The notes beneath the pieces are model-generated. The model was not told where the DNA came from and searched no databases. It saw only the letters and a program-made list of their open reading frames with translations. Shown piece by piece: positions 7,947 through 16,149 of a stretch of 64,000 nt of DNA. The translations under genes were made by a program, and so were the position numbers. The DNA is taken from NCBI GenBank assembly GCA_001769805.1, contig MEPO01000016.1, positions 49,132 to 113,131 of the forward strand. The letters run 5' to 3'. The stretch's first letter is position 1. The number at the start of each line of letters is the position of its first letter. Origin of the DNA: Bdellovibrionales bacterium GWA1_52_35. Its GTDB lineage: Bacteria; Bdellovibrionota; UBA1018.

Positions 7947-9475
7947 TCTACTCTCCTTCCGGAATCGAAATTTTGATCGAAGGCATTCCAGGGAAACTCA
8001 GGAGATCTTTTGAGTGCCTGGATCTGCACTGGACTCATCCAGTTTCTGGGCGGAGGTACCGGTCCCCGAGGCTGCTGGTAGGCATCGAGACTGCCAGCTG
8101 GACTCACCCGATTCATCGGTGCGGGAGGTGGGGTGAGGGTTGGAAGAAGTATGGCGACAAGCTCAGAACGTTCCTTCAAATAATCCTCCGAACCGAAGAG
8201 AGTTCCAAAAATCGGAATTTGCCGCAGCAACGGCAACCCCTTCGCGTTCTCACGCAAGTGGTGCTGAAGGAGTCCGGACAGAAGCAGCGGTGTTCCATAC
8301 CGGGCATCTACCTGGGTTTTCATCCGGTTGGCCTGAATGCCCGGAATTTCATTCAAAGCCGTCGAGAGATCCAGGTGGCTGATTTCAGTGAAAATATCGA
8401 CCCGTACCTGTTCACGTGTCGAATGTGTCACCTTCAAGCGGAGGGTCAGGCCGTAATTCTTCCAGGTGACATTCGTCGTTGATTTGGTTCGGGTTTGGAG
8501 AGGGAGTTCCCCGCCTGCAAAAAGCTCGGCTTCGCCCGGAGCGCGAACGACGAGCTCCGGTTTGGAAAGAATGCGCGCTGAACCATCTCCTTCGAGCATC
8601 TGCAGCGTGGCGTCCAGCTGCAGCTTGTTGAGAATCTGAGTGGGGGTGACTTGAAAGGCTCCCTCCAGGTTTGCAGGCCAGCTGAGTCCCAGACTGGAAA
8701 AGCGGTTCTTTTTGAGTTCCAGCAGGAAAACCTTGAAATGGACGGTGGGTGTATCATCGGGCAAAGTCATTATTTCGGTTTTTGCCGCCGGAAAGATTGA
8801 GTCCACGAGCTTTTGAATTGCCAGCTGCTGTCGGGTGTTTTCTGCGTTGCCGCGAACCCATATTTCGGACCCGACCCTTTCGGATTGAACAGAACGCGTG
8901 AAGTTGGCCTTCGTGAACGCCTCATCCAGGCGTGCGAGCGCACTCTCAAGCAGGAGGTCCGTAGGCTGGGTCTGGTTAATGACCTCTTTTGGGAAAAAAC
9001 GAGTGAGTGCGGAAATTTTGGCGCTTTCCCCAGGGCTCTCGACGCGTCCGCGCAGAACGACGCCGGAACCGGTATAAACAATTTCCGCCTCATTGAGGCG
9101 ACTCAGGGCTTTGACCAGGGCGGTTGCAATATCCTGGGTTGTGATCTTCTGAACCTCGATCAGCCGATGCTCGGAGCTTCCGTCCTTTTTCCAGACCCAG
9201 AGATCGGTCATGCCCGGCTTGATTCCTTTGATCAGAAGCTCGCCCCGGGAACCTGGGTTCAGAAGGTGTCCGCGAGCCACTTCACTTCCGAGGGAATACC
9301 GAGTAATTTCATCGGCCGATCCTCCGTTCCCGATATTCAGGATGCGTTGCTCACCTTGTCCGAGAATCATGAGAGGGCGTTCGGCAGTGAGCCCGGGAGC
9401 GCGCTCAACCGCACCCAGCGGGGGGCAAAAGCAGATAATTGTGATCACCACAGCCGTCTTGAAAGTAGATTGCAT
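7943..9475 (-). CDS. cpaC: CpaC/RcpA-type pilus secretin
   Basis: This is a 510-residue outer-membrane pore subunit. I begin at the ATG giving MQSTFKTAVVITIICFC, a clear signal peptide; an in-frame upstream extension of 37 residues is arginine-rich and unlikely. Residues of about 30-110 match the pilus-formation N-terminal domain (PLMILGQGEQRILNIGNGGSA), followed by a BON-like region (VVLRGRVESPGESAKI). The C-terminal half is a secretin domain with GEAELFAGGELPL and the closing GLPLLRQIPIFGTLFGS motif, which is diagnostic for secretins. It is the first gene of a two-gene unit with cpaF and is divergent from the small basic gene upstream of metK. Confidence 0.87.
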   Translation of the reverse strand: MQSTFKTAVVITIICFCPPLGAVERAPGLTAERPLMILGQGEQRILNIGNGGSADEITRYSLGSEVARGHLLNPGSRGELLIKGIKPGMTDLWVWKKDGSSEHRLIEVQKITTQDIATALVKALSRLNEAEIVYTGSGVVLRGRVESPGESAKISALTRFFPKEVINQTQPTDLLLESALARLDEAFTKANFTRSVQSERVGSEIWVRGNAENTRQQLAIQKLVDSIFPAAKTEIMTLPDDTPTVHFKVFLLELKKNRFSSLGLSWPANLEGAFQVTPTQILNKLQLDATLQMLEGDGSARILSKPELVVRAPGEAELFAGGELPLQTRTKSTTNVTWKNYGLTLRLKVTHSTREQVRVDIFTEISHLDLSTALNEIPGIQANRMKTQVDARYGTPLLLSGLLQHHLRENAKGLPLLRQIPIFGTLFGSEDYLKERSELVAILLPTLTPPPAPMNRVSPAGSLDAYQQPRGPVPPPRNWMSPVQIQALKRSPEFPWNAFDQNFDSGRRVE

Positions 9476-9534
9476 CACCGCATTTCTGCAAAGAGAGGGC
9501 CCTCGTCGACGTGCCTTTTCACGGGAGAACCTGA

Positions 9535-9564
9535 TTGACAAGAGCCCGGAATAAGGGCTACATA
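9535..9564 (+). promoter_or_regulatory. Putative sigma-70 promoter for the small basic gene and metK
   Basis: TTGACA at 9535-9540 is followed after 18 bases by TACATA at 9559-9564. The -35 is perfect and the -10 is weak. It lies 46 bases upstream of the 42-residue ORF, which has a GGGAG ribosome site, and faces away from cpaC. Confidence 0.5.
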
Positions 9565-9609
9565 AGTTCCTCAATAATTCAGACACTTGGAACCACTGGG
9601 AGTTATTTT

Positions 9610-9738
9610 ATGCCGTCTCGTATGATGAAAACCAAAACTGCCCGCAAAATCCGTCAGGCCCGCAAAGGCAAAACCCGGAAGCGGAAACAGCAGAACAAGG
9701 GAACGACTCCTAAATTCCCCATTCACCTTGAAAACTAG
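9610..9738 (+). CDS. 42-residue highly basic small protein
   Basis: The protein begins [20 protein letters not shown] and more than a third of its 42 residues are lysine or arginine. GGGAG sits at a good distance upstream of the ATG, and the gene ends 10 bases before the metK start, so both are probably on one transcript. Similar lysine-rich proteins of about 40 residues occur in deltaproteobacteria and their function is unknown to me. The composition suggests binding to RNA, ribosomes or DNA. A longer in-frame extension begins with the TTG of the predicted -35 box and is not a credible start. Confidence 0.62.
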   Translation: MPSRMMKTKTARKIRQARKGKTRKRKQQNKGTTPKFPIHLEN

Positions 9739-9748
9739 GAATATTCAA

Positions 9749-10915
9749 ATGGTACGTAACTATCTTTTTACTTCTGAGTCTGTCACCGAAGGTCATCCAG
9801 ATAAAATGGCTGATCAAATTTCAGATGCAGTTCTCGATGCCTTGCTGGCACAGGATCCCCGTTCCCGCGTTGCCTGCGAGACGTTGATCACGACTGGTTT
9901 GATTGTCGTTGCTGGTGAAGTGACGACCAATGCCCGTGTTGATTATCAGGACATCGCGCGCCAGACAGTTAAAAAGATCGGTTACGATTCCTCCGACAAG
10001 GGTTTTGATTATAAAACCTGCGGAGTGATGGTGACTCTTGACCGCCAGTCACCGGATATTTCCCAGGGTGTCACGGCTGGCCATGGCATTCACAACACGA
10101 AGGAGCAGGGCGCCGGAGATCAAGGCATCATGTTCGGTTACGCTGTGAATGAATCACCAGAATACATGCCATTGACGATTGATCTCGCCAACAAGCTCGC
10201 CTTGAGGCTCTCCGAGGTTCGCAAGAATGGAACCTGCGGCTGGCTGCGCGCCGACGGCAAAACTCAAGTCACCGTCGAATACGAGAACGACAAACCGAAA
10301 CGCGTTGACGCCGTCGTGGTGAGTTCACAGCACGATGAAAACATCACGCATAAACAAATTCAGGAAGCTTTGATCGAGGAAGTGATCAGGAAGACAGTTC
10401 CTGCCAACCTGCTTGACAATAAAACCAAATTCTACGTGAACCCGACCGGCCGTTTTGTCGTCGGTGGACCGATGGGTGACTGCGGTTTGACTGGACGAAA
10501 AATCATTGTCGACACGTACGGCGGTCACGGCGCACATGGCGGCGGCGCTTTCTCCGGCAAAGATCCTTCGAAAGTCGATCGGTCGGCCTGTTACATGGGC
10601 CGTTACGTAGCCAAGAACATCGTCGCAGCCGGTCTCGCGGACCGTTGCCTCGTTCAGCTGGCTTATGCCATCGGTGTTGCAGAACCGGTGAGTGTGATGG
10701 TGAACGCGTTTGGCACCGAAAAAGTGGAACTCGGGAAACTTGAAACTGCTGCCCGCGAGATCTTCCATCTTCGTCCGGCCGGGATCATTGAATCTTTGAA
10801 CCTGCTTCGCCCAATTTATTCGAAAACTGCGGCATACGGCCACTTCGGTCGCGCAGAACCCGAATTCACCTGGGAAAGAACAGATCAGGTTTCCGCACTT
10901 CGCAGCCTGAAGTAA
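9749..10915 (+). CDS. metK: S-adenosylmethionine synthetase
   Basis: MetK makes S-adenosylmethionine from methionine and ATP. It is 388 residues long, the family's usual length. Signatures are [20 protein letters not shown] at the N-terminus (ATP-binding His and Mg-binding Asp), [12 protein letters not shown] near residue 118, [17 protein letters not shown] and [17 protein letters not shown] use the ATG of MVRNYLF because an upstream TTG adds seven residues not seen in the family. It is co-transcribed with the small basic protein and probably with the membrane protein that follows ten bases later. I see no SAM riboswitch signature upstream. Confidence 0.97.
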   Translation: MVRNYLFTSESVTEGHPDKMADQISDAVLDALLAQDPRSRVACETLITTGLIVVAGEVTTNARVDYQDIARQTVKKIGYDSSDKGFDYKTCGVMVTLDRQSPDISQGVTAGHGIHNTKEQGAGDQGIMFGYAVNESPEYMPLTIDLANKLALRLSEVRKNGTCGWLRADGKTQVTVEYENDKPKRVDAVVVSSQHDENITHKQIQEALIEEVIRKTVPANLLDNKTKFYVNPTGRFVVGGPMGDCGLTGRKIIVDTYGGHGAHGGGAFSGKDPSKVDRSACYMGRYVAKNIVAAGLADRCLVQLAYAIGVAEPVSVMVNAFGTEKVELGKLETAAREIFHLRPAGIIESLNLLRPIYSKTAAYGHFGRAEPEFTWERTDQVSALRSLK

Positions 10916-10924
10916 GAAGTCAAA

Positions 10925-11140
10925 ATGCATCTGATCCATTGGTTGATGCGGTTCTTTCCTTACTGGGCCATACCGGCAGCCTTCATTCTTGGCGAACTTG
11001 CTTTGCACTTTCGTCGAAAGAAGAGCGCTGTTGAGTGGTTCTGCTGGGGGATGGTTCTGCTCCTGATAATCCTGATCGTCTTATGGGTCGCTATGCGTGG
11101 GGATCTTCATTCGGATCAGTGGGTTAAGTCAGCATTTTAG
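10925..11140 (+). CDS. Small two-helix membrane protein
   Basis: A 71-residue protein begins ten bases after metK. Two hydrophobic segments, about residues 8-25 (MRFFPYWAIPAAFILGEL region) and 40-58 (FCWGMVLLLIILIVLWVAM), are separated by a basic stretch, FRRKKS, predicting a hairpin in the inner membrane with the loop in the cytoplasm. I recognise no family. Its position suggests co-transcription with metK, but a functional link is not shown. Confidence 0.6.
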   Translation: MHLIHWLMRFFPYWAIPAAFILGELALHFRRKKSAVEWFCWGMVLLLIILIVLWVAMRGDLHSDQWVKSAF

Positions 11141-11237
11141 CGGGCGCAGGCGACCGGGTAAAAGTTCTTTTCGGGGAGATCCCTTGAAGGAATTTTGACA
11201 GTTTGCACAGCAGCGCCAGAAATATATCGAAATAGTT

Positions 11238-11266
11238 TTGACAGCCCGGCAAAAAGTGCTTAGCCT
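11238..11266 (+). promoter_or_regulatory. Putative sigma-70 promoter upstream of sigma-54 activator gene
   Basis: A perfect TTGACA at 11238-11243 is followed after 17 bases by TAGCCT at 11261-11266. A second TTGACA at 11195-11200 has only a poor AAATAT-like partner. Transcription from the first would give a leader of about 110 bases before the activator gene. Confidence 0.4.
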
Positions 11267-11277
11267 TTTTATGTGGG

Positions 11278-11333
11278 CAGCCAATCCGCAAGGACAGAAA
11301 GTCCGAAGCTGGAAAAAGCGGCTCACAAGGCTG
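11278..11333 (+). ncRNA. Candidate structured 5' leader RNA
   Basis: Three nested helices can be drawn: CAGCC (11278-11282) with GGCTG (11329-11333), CCGC (11286-11289) with GCGG (11318-11321), and GGAC (11292-11295) with GTCC (11301-11304), the last closed by a GAAA-like loop. The element lies between a predicted promoter and the activator gene. The layout recalls small-molecule riboswitches, but the conserved residues of the c-di-GMP (GEMM) or SAM families are not evident, so I assign no class. Confidence 0.3.
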
Positions 11334-11385
11334 GGGAGGGGAGTTCCCGGTCTAACTCATGGAAGGGTTAAAAGGGGGAGCATTG

Positions 11386-12468
11386 ATGCTCGCGTTTAGA
11401 TCACCGTTGGTGGGCGAAAGTTCTGCAATTCAATCCATTTTCAAGACAATTGAAAAGGTTTCTCAAACCGACAGCACGGTTTTGATCACCGGAGAAAGCG
11501 GTACCGGCAAGGAGCTGGTTGCACGAGCAATTCATGAGAATTCGCCCCGGGCAACCCGGCCGCTGGTCACCGTCAACTGCGGAGCGATCCCAGCCGAGCT
11601 TTTGGAAGCCGAACTTTTCGGTCATGTCAGAGGGGCGTTCACAGGCGCCACACAGAACCGTACCGGCCGTTTTGAGCTCGCTCATGGCGGGACTATCTTC
11701 CTTGACGAAGTGGGCGACCTGCCTTTGCATCTTCAGGTGAAACTTCTGCGTGTCTTGCAGACTCGCCAGTTCGAGCCAGTTGGCTCTTCCCGCACCATCG
11801 AAGTGGATGTGCGGATCATCTCGGCAACCAATCAGGACCTCGAAGAGGCCGTCCGGACTCGCCAATTCCGCGAAGATCTTTATTACCGTCTGAACGTGAT
11901 TCCGGTTCGCGTTCCTTCCCTTCGTGAACGCCGCAGCGACATCACGGTTTTGGCCAATCACTTCATCAATCAGTTCAACGGTGTTTCCGGCCACAAGGTA
12001 GAAGTACTTTCGCAGCAGATCCTGGACGCCTTGACCGCCTACGACTGGCCGGGCAATGTGCGTGAGATCGAGAACCTCATGGAGCGCCTCGTGATTCTCA
12101 AGGGAACCGGCGCCATCGAACTGGGCGATCTTCCTTACCGAGTATTTCAGCAGTACGCCGAAAGCCGTCCTCAGGGCACGGGCGCCATGTCTGAGTGGGA
12201 ATTCCCTCGCATGGTTCTTCCCGAAAAGGGCCTTGATCTGAAAGATATCGTCGACGCCTTCGAAAACCATCTGGTCGATCAAGCGCTCTCCCGTACGGGG
12301 GGGAACAAGAATCGCGCAAGCGAGCTGCTCCAGATGAATCGCACGACTTTGGTCGAAAAGCTGCGTAAGCGCGGTATGATCACTCCGGCTCCGCGTGTCC
12401 GCGGAGACCTGGATCCTGAGCGCGAACGTGAGCTGGTGACCGGCAGTAATCTCGAAGGCAACGCCTGA
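11386..12468 (+). CDS. Sigma-54 interaction transcriptional activator
   Basis: About 360 residues with only an AAA+ domain and a Fis-type helix-turn-helix; there is no receiver or other sensor domain. Walker A is GESGTGKE at residues 36-43 and the sigma-54 contact loop GAFTGA is at 83-88. The FLDEVGDLP Walker B and the NVREIENLMERL segment follow. The C-terminus (NKNRASELLQMNRTTLVEKLRKRG) is the DNA-binding helix-turn-helix. I choose the ATG at 11386 because GGGGGAG lies just upstream; an ATG at 11359 is possible. Without a receiver domain, activity may be set by expression or by a partner. Its targets are unknown; the flagellar sigma-54 promoters are one possibility. Confidence 0.9.
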   Translation: MLAFRSPLVGESSAIQSIFKTIEKVSQTDSTVLITGESGTGKELVARAIHENSPRATRPLVTVNCGAIPAELLEAELFGHVRGAFTGATQNRTGRFELAHGGTIFLDEVGDLPLHLQVKLLRVLQTRQFEPVGSSRTIEVDVRIISATNQDLEEAVRTRQFREDLYYRLNVIPVRVPSLRERRSDITVLANHFINQFNGVSGHKVEVLSQQILDALTAYDWPGNVREIENLMERLVILKGTGAIELGDLPYRVFQQYAESRPQGTGAMSEWEFPRMVLPEKGLDLKDIVDAFENHLVDQALSRTGGNKNRASELLQMNRTTLVEKLRKRGMITPAPRVRGDLDPERERELVTGSNLEGNA

Positions 12469-12490
12469 GCAGGTTTGCGGTTTCGAAAGC

Positions 12491-13621
12491 TCAGAATGGT
12501 TTGTAAGTAGGTCTGCCGCGGCGATTGGCAACACGCCATAAGTTGAGCAGGACATTCAGCAGGCAGAAGGTGATGAGCAGGGGATTGAGTACCCCGAAGA
12601 TCACCTTCACGGCCCAGACCAGTGGTGCTGATTGCAGGGTGGCCGGATAGTGTGAAAGCCAGGCATCAGCGAACGCTGGTGTGACACCCTCGTGGCACTT
12701 GCGACAGGTCACGATCACCCGCTCGCGAACTTCGGCGCGGGTATGCGTTGGATTATTGCGCGCACGGCCCTGAATATCGTGAATGCCGTGACAATCGGTG
12801 CAGGAAGCGAGCGCTTGCTTCGGGTTCTGATGAGACATCTTGTAGAGCCGGTTGGAAGCGCCGTGAAAGTCCTCCAGGTAGGTTGAAAGCACATTTGTGG
12901 TCAGACCATAGGGGGTCATTTTTTTTTCGTCCTGATGGCATTTGGCGCAGAGTTCGTAAGAAGTCGTATGAAAAAGATCCGTTCTGGGATCAGTGATCGT
13001 ATGCGTGCTGTGACAGTCGGTGCAGACGGGGACATCCGGATTGTTCTCTTCCTGCAGCGCCTTGCCGTGAACCGAGCGCTTGTAAGCCGCATAGACTCCC
13101 GGGTGACAGTCGCCACAATTCTTGCTGATGGCCTGCCGTGAGCTCCGGGCGGAGTCCAGGGGTGCGTGTGCATCATGGCAATCCACGCAAATCGGGGTCT
13201 TCGCATTCTCGGTACGGGCCAGTTTGCTATGAATATTATCCAGGACGCGGGTGTAATAAACCGAATGGCAGTGTTCGCAGCTTTGGGATTGCTGAACGGT
13301 GTAGTCCCGGGCTGAGTTCAGGAGCTGTTTGCTTTTTTTTGCGGGATGCTTCTGAAGGTTGATTCCGGAATGGCAATCGGTACAGGCGAGGGACTTGCCG
13401 TGAGCCGATTGGCTCCAAGCATCGTGATTAAGCTGAACGGATTTTTCGGAACCATCTTTGAAGCGCATGCGCACGTCCGTCTGGGCGTGGCATGCGAGAC
13501 ATTGAATGGCTTGGGCTGAAGCCTTGCTGTTGGGAGCCGCCTGGGCAAGGCCGGGAATACCCACGCCGAGAAATAAAAAAATCAATCCAGCGGATAAAAA
13601 AGAAAGCCGGTCAGCGAACAT
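12491..13621 (-). CDS. Membrane-anchored nine-heme cytochrome c
   Basis: This is a 376-residue exported cytochrome with a signal peptide (LSAGLIFLFLGVGIPGLAQA) and nine CXXCH heme sites: CLACH, CTDCH, CEHCH, CVDCH, CGDCH, CTDCH, CAKCH, CTDCH and CRKCH. The C-terminus has a membrane helix (about 340-365, LNPLLITFCLLNVLLNLW), so the heme domain faces the periplasm while anchored to the inner membrane. It is the last gene of the minus-strand redox operon and a clear paralogue of the cytochrome encoded at about 19.3-20.4 kb; both share DAWLSHY..TLQSAPLVWAVK before the anchor. It probably takes electrons from the NrfD/ferredoxin subunits. Confidence 0.9.
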   Translation of the reverse strand: MFADRLSFLSAGLIFLFLGVGIPGLAQAAPNSKASAQAIQCLACHAQTDVRMRFKDGSEKSVQLNHDAWSQSAHGKSLACTDCHSGINLQKHPAKKSKQLLNSARDYTVQQSQSCEHCHSVYYTRVLDNIHSKLARTENAKTPICVDCHDAHAPLDSARSSRQAISKNCGDCHPGVYAAYKRSVHGKALQEENNPDVPVCTDCHSTHTITDPRTDLFHTTSYELCAKCHQDEKKMTPYGLTTNVLSTYLEDFHGASNRLYKMSHQNPKQALASCTDCHGIHDIQGRARNNPTHTRAEVRERVIVTCRKCHEGVTPAFADAWLSHYPATLQSAPLVWAVKVIFGVLNPLLITFCLLNVLLNLWRVANRRGRPTYKPF

Positions 13622-13632
13622 GGAAAACGAGA

Positions 13633-14028
13633 CTACTTGTTTTGGTCCTTGTTGTCGTCCGTCTTGTTCTTTTTCTTGTCTTTTTTGTCTGCCGGTTTGT
13701 CTTCCGGATTTTTCATATACGCCATCATGGGATCCCAGCGCATGGTGGCCAGGTGAGCCTTGCGGCTGCTTGCCATCCGGATTGAGCCCAGAGCGAATTT
13801 CAAAACCGCAAACATGACAAAACCAATGACCATCACTGGAAAAGCAAAATAAAAGCTCGCGCCAATGATCGGAAGCAGGGCTAGAGTCACGAGTCCCGGG
13901 ATGTGGATGTAATTTGCGCCATCCTGACCTTCAAGGACTTCGCCCGTGCCATTGACAAAGCAGATATCCAGGCTTTTTGAGGCATAGAGGCCGTAAGGGA
14001 CCTGGGTGCCGGATTGATATGTTTTCAT
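13633..14028 (-). CDS. Small membrane protein of redox operon, copy A
   Basis: This is a 131-residue protein with two adjacent hydrophobic segments (about 43-58 and 62-85, including LLPIIGASFYFAFPVMVIGF) and a charged Lys/Asp-rich tail. It is a paralogue of the first gene of the operon: both contain PYGLYA.K.LDI.FV, GEVL.G..GA.YI and RW.PM.AYMKNP. AAGGAG precedes the start. I recognise no named family. Its position between the GcvH-like and cytochrome genes suggests it is a structural or assembly subunit of the complex. Confidence 0.75.
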   Translation of the reverse strand: MKTYQSGTQVPYGLYASKSLDICFVNGTGEVLEGQDGANYIHIPGLVTLALLPIIGASFYFAFPVMVIGFVMFAVLKFALGSIRMASSRKAHLATMRWDPMMAYMKNPEDKPADKKDKKKNKTDDNKDQNK

Positions 14029-14075
14029 GCGTATTCTCCTTCCAAAGACGTTAGTTAGATTAAACTACTTCAGCC

Positions 14076-14888
14076 TTAGCCGGTCAGACGAATGCCCACG
14101 CTTTTGGGATTGAACCAGAATTCAAATGACTTCCGGTCCGGGTCCAGAGCTTTGGGCGAAGACGGACTTGGAGCCACTGCGAGACGAGGAAAAGTCCGGA
14201 TGACATCATCACTGATATCATGGGTCAGGAAATGCTTCTTGGCCAGCTCATCCCAATTCTCTTCACTGAGCATGCGGGCAATCCCCTTCATGGCCATGTC
14301 CTGCGGGCCGGGTTGGTCGACTTTCATCGAATCAAACTCGGTGAGGATCTCCTGCATCCACATCCGGGCAACACGGCCGGGGAGTAGATTGCGGGTATTG
14401 GTGTCCAGCTTCGTGGGAGCGATCTTGAGAAGCCAGCCGGTTTCGTACGGGGCGTTGTTGATCAGATCCGGATTCTCCAGCGCCGCCTGGTTGATGGCCA
14501 CAACTACGCCATCCACGGGCGAGAGCATCGGGACGGTTTTGGAACCGATCTTCAGGGTCCAGCCGGTTTCACCCTGCTTGAGGGCGGTACCGATTTTGGG
14601 AAGCTCGATTGAATCCAGACGACCGACGAACTTCTGCGCGAAGTCATCCATCCCAACGGCGACCTGGTTTTTACTTTCCAGGCGTGCCCAGGCGTGACCC
14701 TGGTGAACATGGACTTCTTCCGGTATCCGGAACCAATCCATGATGTGGGTCAGAATGCTGGTTTTATGGGCTGTGCTTTTCCCGGCGAAGAATTTCTGGA
14801 AGATGACGACCACGACCAGAAAGACCACGGCGATGACGTATTCAATTCCCTTGGTGGCGTAAATATCGATGAAGCTGAAGGTATCCAT
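14076..14888 (-). CDS. Membrane-anchored GcvH-like (lipoyl-domain fold) protein
   Basis: The 270-residue protein has an N-terminal membrane helix (about 15-33, IEYVIAVVFLVVVVIF) followed by a domain resembling glycine cleavage H protein: GHAWARLESKNQVAVGMDDFA, then LSPVDGVVVAIN, then NPDLINNAPYETGWLLKI. In GcvH the lipoylated lysine sits in ESVKAAS; here the matching stretch reads LKIGSKTVPML. Against the conserved PV.G turn the lysine is displaced by one residue and the Glu is missing, so lipoylation is uncertain. The C-terminal 100 residues are unassigned. No other glycine-cleavage genes are present. It starts one base after the NrfD stop and should be a subunit of the redox complex. Confidence 0.82.
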   Translation of the reverse strand: MDTFSFIDIYATKGIEYVIAVVFLVVVVIFQKFFAGKSTAHKTSILTHIMDWFRIPEEVHVHQGHAWARLESKNQVAVGMDDFAQKFVGRLDSIELPKIGTALKQGETGWTLKIGSKTVPMLSPVDGVVVAINQAALENPDLINNAPYETGWLLKIAPTKLDTNTRNLLPGRVARMWMQEILTEFDSMKVDQPGPQDMAMKGIARMLSEENWDELAKKHFLTHDISDDVIRTFPRLAVAPSPSSPKALDPDRKSFEFWFNPKSVGIRLTG

Positions 14889-14889
14889 A

Positions 14890-16149
14890 TTAATGTCTCC
14901 TATTGTTCATTTTCACTTCTTGTGGATCGTGCCGTTCATCCAGAACGGGCATACGATTCACGATCCATCGGAAAGCCCAGAGTTCGATCGAGATAATGGC
15001 TCCCGTAATCACGACTTCATGCCAGGAAGGGTAGTAATGGTTGGGCGAATCCCACTTGAACGCGATGATCGAGATGTTCAGGCGGTTCAGCATGATTCCG
15101 AGGGCTGTCAGGACGGCCGCAAATTGCGCCATCTTCACGCTTCTTCTTTTGATCGCACTCAGAAAGAGGAAAGCGGGGAACAGGACAAAACCGAGTACCT
15201 CAAGCAGGTACCACTGACCCATCGGGGTGCTCAGAAGATGAATATTCTGGCCATGGACGATTTCGACGATCTTCAGGAAGAAGTAGGCGAGCATCGTGCC
15301 GGCCGCCCCTTTGGATAGACCCAGAACGATTTCGTCATGTCCACCGTGATTTCCCTTGGGCAGGCGGTGCGCAAAAATCCGGTGAGTGAGCGAACTTTCA
15401 ATGATCACGATTGAGAGCCCCGCAAAGATGCTCGAAACAAAGAACAGCATTGGAATGTGCTGGGAGTACCAGAGAGGGTGGATCTTGTTGCGGGCAAGGA
15501 GGAATAAAGACCCGAGTCCCGCCTGATGCAGGGTCGAAAGCGTGATGCCCAGAATCACAGCACCGGCGGTGATTGCATGCAGGAACTTCCGCAGCTTCCA
15601 CCACCCCAGCCACTCGGCGATTGCGGGGGCAAATTCCAGGAATTCGCAGATCATATAAAGCAGGAAGTGCCAGGCGACCAGGAACATGACGGACGAGAAG
15701 CCGAACTTGTTGCCGATGATCGGATTGACGATGTTCCAGGGGCGGCCGATGTCAATGAGAAGGGCGCCGGAGTAAAACACGTAGGCCAGCAGGCCATTGA
15801 GAACCGTTGCTCGGAGAACGGGCTCGTATTTCTTGAACTTTAGAATGTCGACCACAAAAGTGAGTACATAAGCGCCGGCCGCAAAGGCTACACCGGTGAC
15901 GACGTCAAAACCGATCCAGATCCCCCACGGGAATTCCTGCGAAAGATTGGAGACGTAACCGATTCCTTTCCAGAACCGGATGACAATCAAAACGCCGCCG
16001 ACCAGTATGATCGGAGCCGTGATGATGTTGAACGGGGTCAACATTTTGCCCCTGGGCTTCAACTGCGAAATCAGGAAGGTCACGAGACTGCCGAAATCAC
16101 GAACATTTCCGGTATAAGTCTGGGCCGGGATTGAGATGCTCTTACTCAT
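14890..16149 (-). CDS. NrfD/PsrC/HybB-type quinone-interacting membrane subunit
   Basis: This is a 419-residue polytopic protein with about ten hydrophobic helices, of the type that exchanges electrons and protons with menaquinone in complex iron-sulfur oxidoreductases. Family-like segments include WGIWIGFDVVTGVAFAAGAY, IDIGRPWNI, TLHQAGLGSLFLLA and HPLWYSQHIPMLFF. I use the ATG of MSKSISIP, eight bases inside the ferredoxin gene's end; a further upstream extension is arginine-rich and not membrane-like. It forms the membrane core with the preceding ferredoxin subunit. The operon has no molybdopterin catalytic subunit. Confidence 0.9.
   Translation of the reverse strand: MSKSISIPAQTYTGNVRDFGSLVTFLISQLKPRGKMLTPFNIITAPIILVGGVLIVIRFWKGIGYVSNLSQEFPWGIWIGFDVVTGVAFAAGAYVLTFVVDILKFKKYEPVLRATVLNGLLAYVFYSGALLIDIGRPWNIVNPIIGNKFGFSSVMFLVAWHFLLYMICEFLEFAPAIAEWLGWWKLRKFLHAITAGAVILGITLSTLHQAGLGSLFLLARNKIHPLWYSQHIPMLFFVSSIFAGLSIVIIESSLTHRIFAHRLPKGNHGGHDEIVLGLSKGAAGTMLAYFFLKIVEIVHGQNIHLLSTPMGQWYLLEVLGFVLFPAFLFLSAIKRRSVKMAQFAAVLTALGIMLNRLNISIIAFKWDSPNHYYPSWHEVVITGAIISIELWAFRWIVNRMPVLDERHDPQEVKMNNRRH

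Noticed and set aside
9565..9748. SAM riboswitch controlling metK
   Set aside because: The leader is short and occupied by the 42-residue ORF; no recognisable SAM aptamer.
11278..11345. c-di-GMP-I (GEMM) riboswitch
   Set aside because: The GAAA-loop helix is similar, but the conserved GACGCAAAGC-like core is absent; kept only as an unclassified leader.
11401..12555. A 384-codon open frame antisense to the sigma-54 activator
   Set aside because: The plus-strand product has all AAA+ and GAFTGA motifs; the antisense frame has none.
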